From an uncultured Dyadobacter sp. (GTDB lineage Bacteria; Bacteroidota; Bacteroidia; Cytophagales; Spirosomataceae), in assembly GCF_946482605.1 (NCBI RefSeq), contig NZ_CAMLSE010000003.1, positions 1-64,000 of the forward strand: 64,000 nt of DNA. Reading direction: 5' to 3'. The notes beneath the pieces were generated by a model. The model saw nothing but the letters and a program-made list of their open reading frames with translations. It was not told the DNA's origin and ran no database searches. The position numbers and the translations under genes are program-made. Position 1 is the stretch's first letter. The number at the start of each line of letters is the position of its first letter. Positions 63,410 to 64,000 of this stretch are shown piece after piece.

Positions 63410-63441
63410 AGAGCTGCCGTGGCCACCGCTACGGCAGCTCT
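63410..63441 (+). terminator. Terminator of the fructan operon
   Basis: AGAGCTGCCGT (63410-63420) and ACGGCAGCTCT (63431-63441) are perfect 11-bp arms around a 10-nt loop, followed by ATTTTGT. Confidence 0.85.
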
Positions 63442-63450
63442 ATTTTGTAT

Positions 63451-63458
63451 TATATTTG
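63451..63458 (+). promoter_or_regulatory. -7-type element before the sensor gene
   Basis: TATATTTG matches the Bacteroidota -7 element TAnnTTTG, 18 bp before the ATG at 63476. No -33 TTG at the usual distance is seen; the upstream sequence is the terminator hairpin. Confidence 0.4.
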
Positions 63459-63475
63459 AATTACAAATTATTCTA

Positions 63476-64000
63476 ATGAGAGTCGCACTGATCGCTTTCC
63501 TGTTGCTGGTGTTGTTTGGAGGCTGTGCCGAAAAACGGCAGGACGACTATGTGATCGGTTTCTCCCAATGTACCGGCGATGACGAATGGCGGCGGGCCAT
63601 GCTCGACGGCATGCAGCGTGAACTGGCGTTTCACAACAATACGAAGCTGATTTTCAGAGATGCACATGCCAATAGCGTCGTGCAGGTGAAGCAGATCGAA
63701 GAATTGCTCCAAAGCGGCATACAGCTCCTGATCGTTTCGCCCAATGAGTCGGACCCGCTCACGCCCGTGATCGAAAAGGCATTTAAAAAAGGCATTCCGG
63801 TCGTAGTCGTCGACAGGCGTACTTCCTCGCCCTACTACACGGCTTATGTGGGCGGGGATAATTATCAGGTGGGCAAAACGGTGGGCGAATATGCCACCAA
63901 CCTGCTGGGCGGTAAGGGCAAGATGATCGAGATCACAGGCCTGCCCCGCTCCTCGCCTGCCTCCGACCGCCACCGTGGCCTCGTCGATGCGCTCTCGACC
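63476..64000 (+). CDS. Sugar-binding sensor protein, probable fructose-sensing HTCS (3' partial)
   Basis: The ATG at 63476 opens a frame to the end of the window (175 residues). A lipoprotein-like or uncleaved signal (VALIAFLLLVLFGGC) is followed by a periplasmic sugar-binding fold of the Peripla_BP_4/LacI type: DYVIGFSQCTGDDEWRRAMLDGM, QIEELLQSGIQLLIVSPNESDPLTPVIEKAFKKGIPVVVVDRR, YVGGDNYQVGKTVGEY. In Bacteroides the fructan locus is controlled by the HTCS BT1754, whose sensor is exactly such a domain and binds fructose. A full HTCS here is therefore predicted, but its kinase lies outside the window; a free binding protein remains possible. Confidence 0.8.
   Translation, partial: MRVALIAFLLLVLFGGCAEKRQDDYVIGFSQCTGDDEWRRAMLDGMQRELAFHNNTKLIFRDAHANSVVQVKQIEELLQSGIQLLIVSPNESDPLTPVIEKAFKKGIPVVVVDRRTSSPYYTAYVGGDNYQVGKTVGEYATNLLGGKGKMIEITGLPRSSPASDRHRGLVDALST

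Noticed and set aside
63473..63973. Minus-strand frame (166 codons) at the window end
   Set aside because: It is antisense to the sugar-binding sensor, which has clear Peripla_BP motifs and runs off the window.

Overview
The window reads as a chromosomal segment of a Bacteroidota bacterium, most likely a Cytophagales member close to Dyadobacter or Spirosoma (inference from gene content; no marker gene was tested). Supporting signs are two SusC/SusD pairs, three large secreted proteins with type IX secretion (T9SS) C-terminal sorting domains, a hybrid two-component system with a beta-propeller sensor, an ECF sigma/FecR pair, DUF1223, LytTR signalling, and promoters of the Bacteroidota type (TTG, about 19 bp, TAnnTTTG). 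No rRNA, tRNA, CRISPR array, transposase or phage gene was seen.

Layout. 1-4.1 kb: two FG-GAP repeat proteins, one T9SS-exported and cut by the window edge, one a lipoprotein with a haem motif. 4.2-11.6 kb (minus): ECF sigma, FecR anti-sigma, SusC with an STN signalling domain, SusD. 11.7-15.8 kb (minus): a CheY-like regulator coupled to a double-kinase hybrid sensor. 16.2-19.7 kb: a lipoprotein, a small orphan and a TonB-dependent receptor. 19.7-21.6 kb: an autoregulated ArsR repressor with two SRPBCC genes. 21.6-24.6 kb: an mdaB-ygiN-like quinone/redox operon with a PRISE-type reductase, divergent from a LysR regulator. 24.7-26.5 kb: alpha/beta hydrolase and Ohr peroxidase.

26.6-31.2 kb: cytochrome P460-type haem protein, DUF1223 protein, a haem-less P460-like lipoprotein and a LytS/LytR pair. 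A direct-repeat site resembling LytTR binding sites precedes the P460 gene, and the intergenic region after it is framed by inverted arrays of an 8-bp repeat. 31.4-32.5 kb: DoxX-like protein and UPF0173 hydrolase. 32.7-37.9 kb: a five-gene operon that looks like a divergent chaperone-usher (pilus) locus, the strongest candidate for an undescribed system. 37.9-41.5 kb: hydrolase, DinB-like protein, old yellow enzyme and AraC regulator.

41.5-53.6 kb: a propeller-type hybrid two-component regulator next to two giant T9SS-exported proteins, one a beta-helix and one built of seven cysteine-marked modules of about 190 residues. 53.7-64 kb: a Nudix hydrolase and a fructan utilisation locus (sugar porter, fructokinase, SusC, SusD, GH32, then the start of a sugar-binding sensor like the fructose sensor BT1754). 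The fructokinase gene carries an in-frame perfect 17-bp palindrome, reminiscent of palindromic elements that insert into protein genes.
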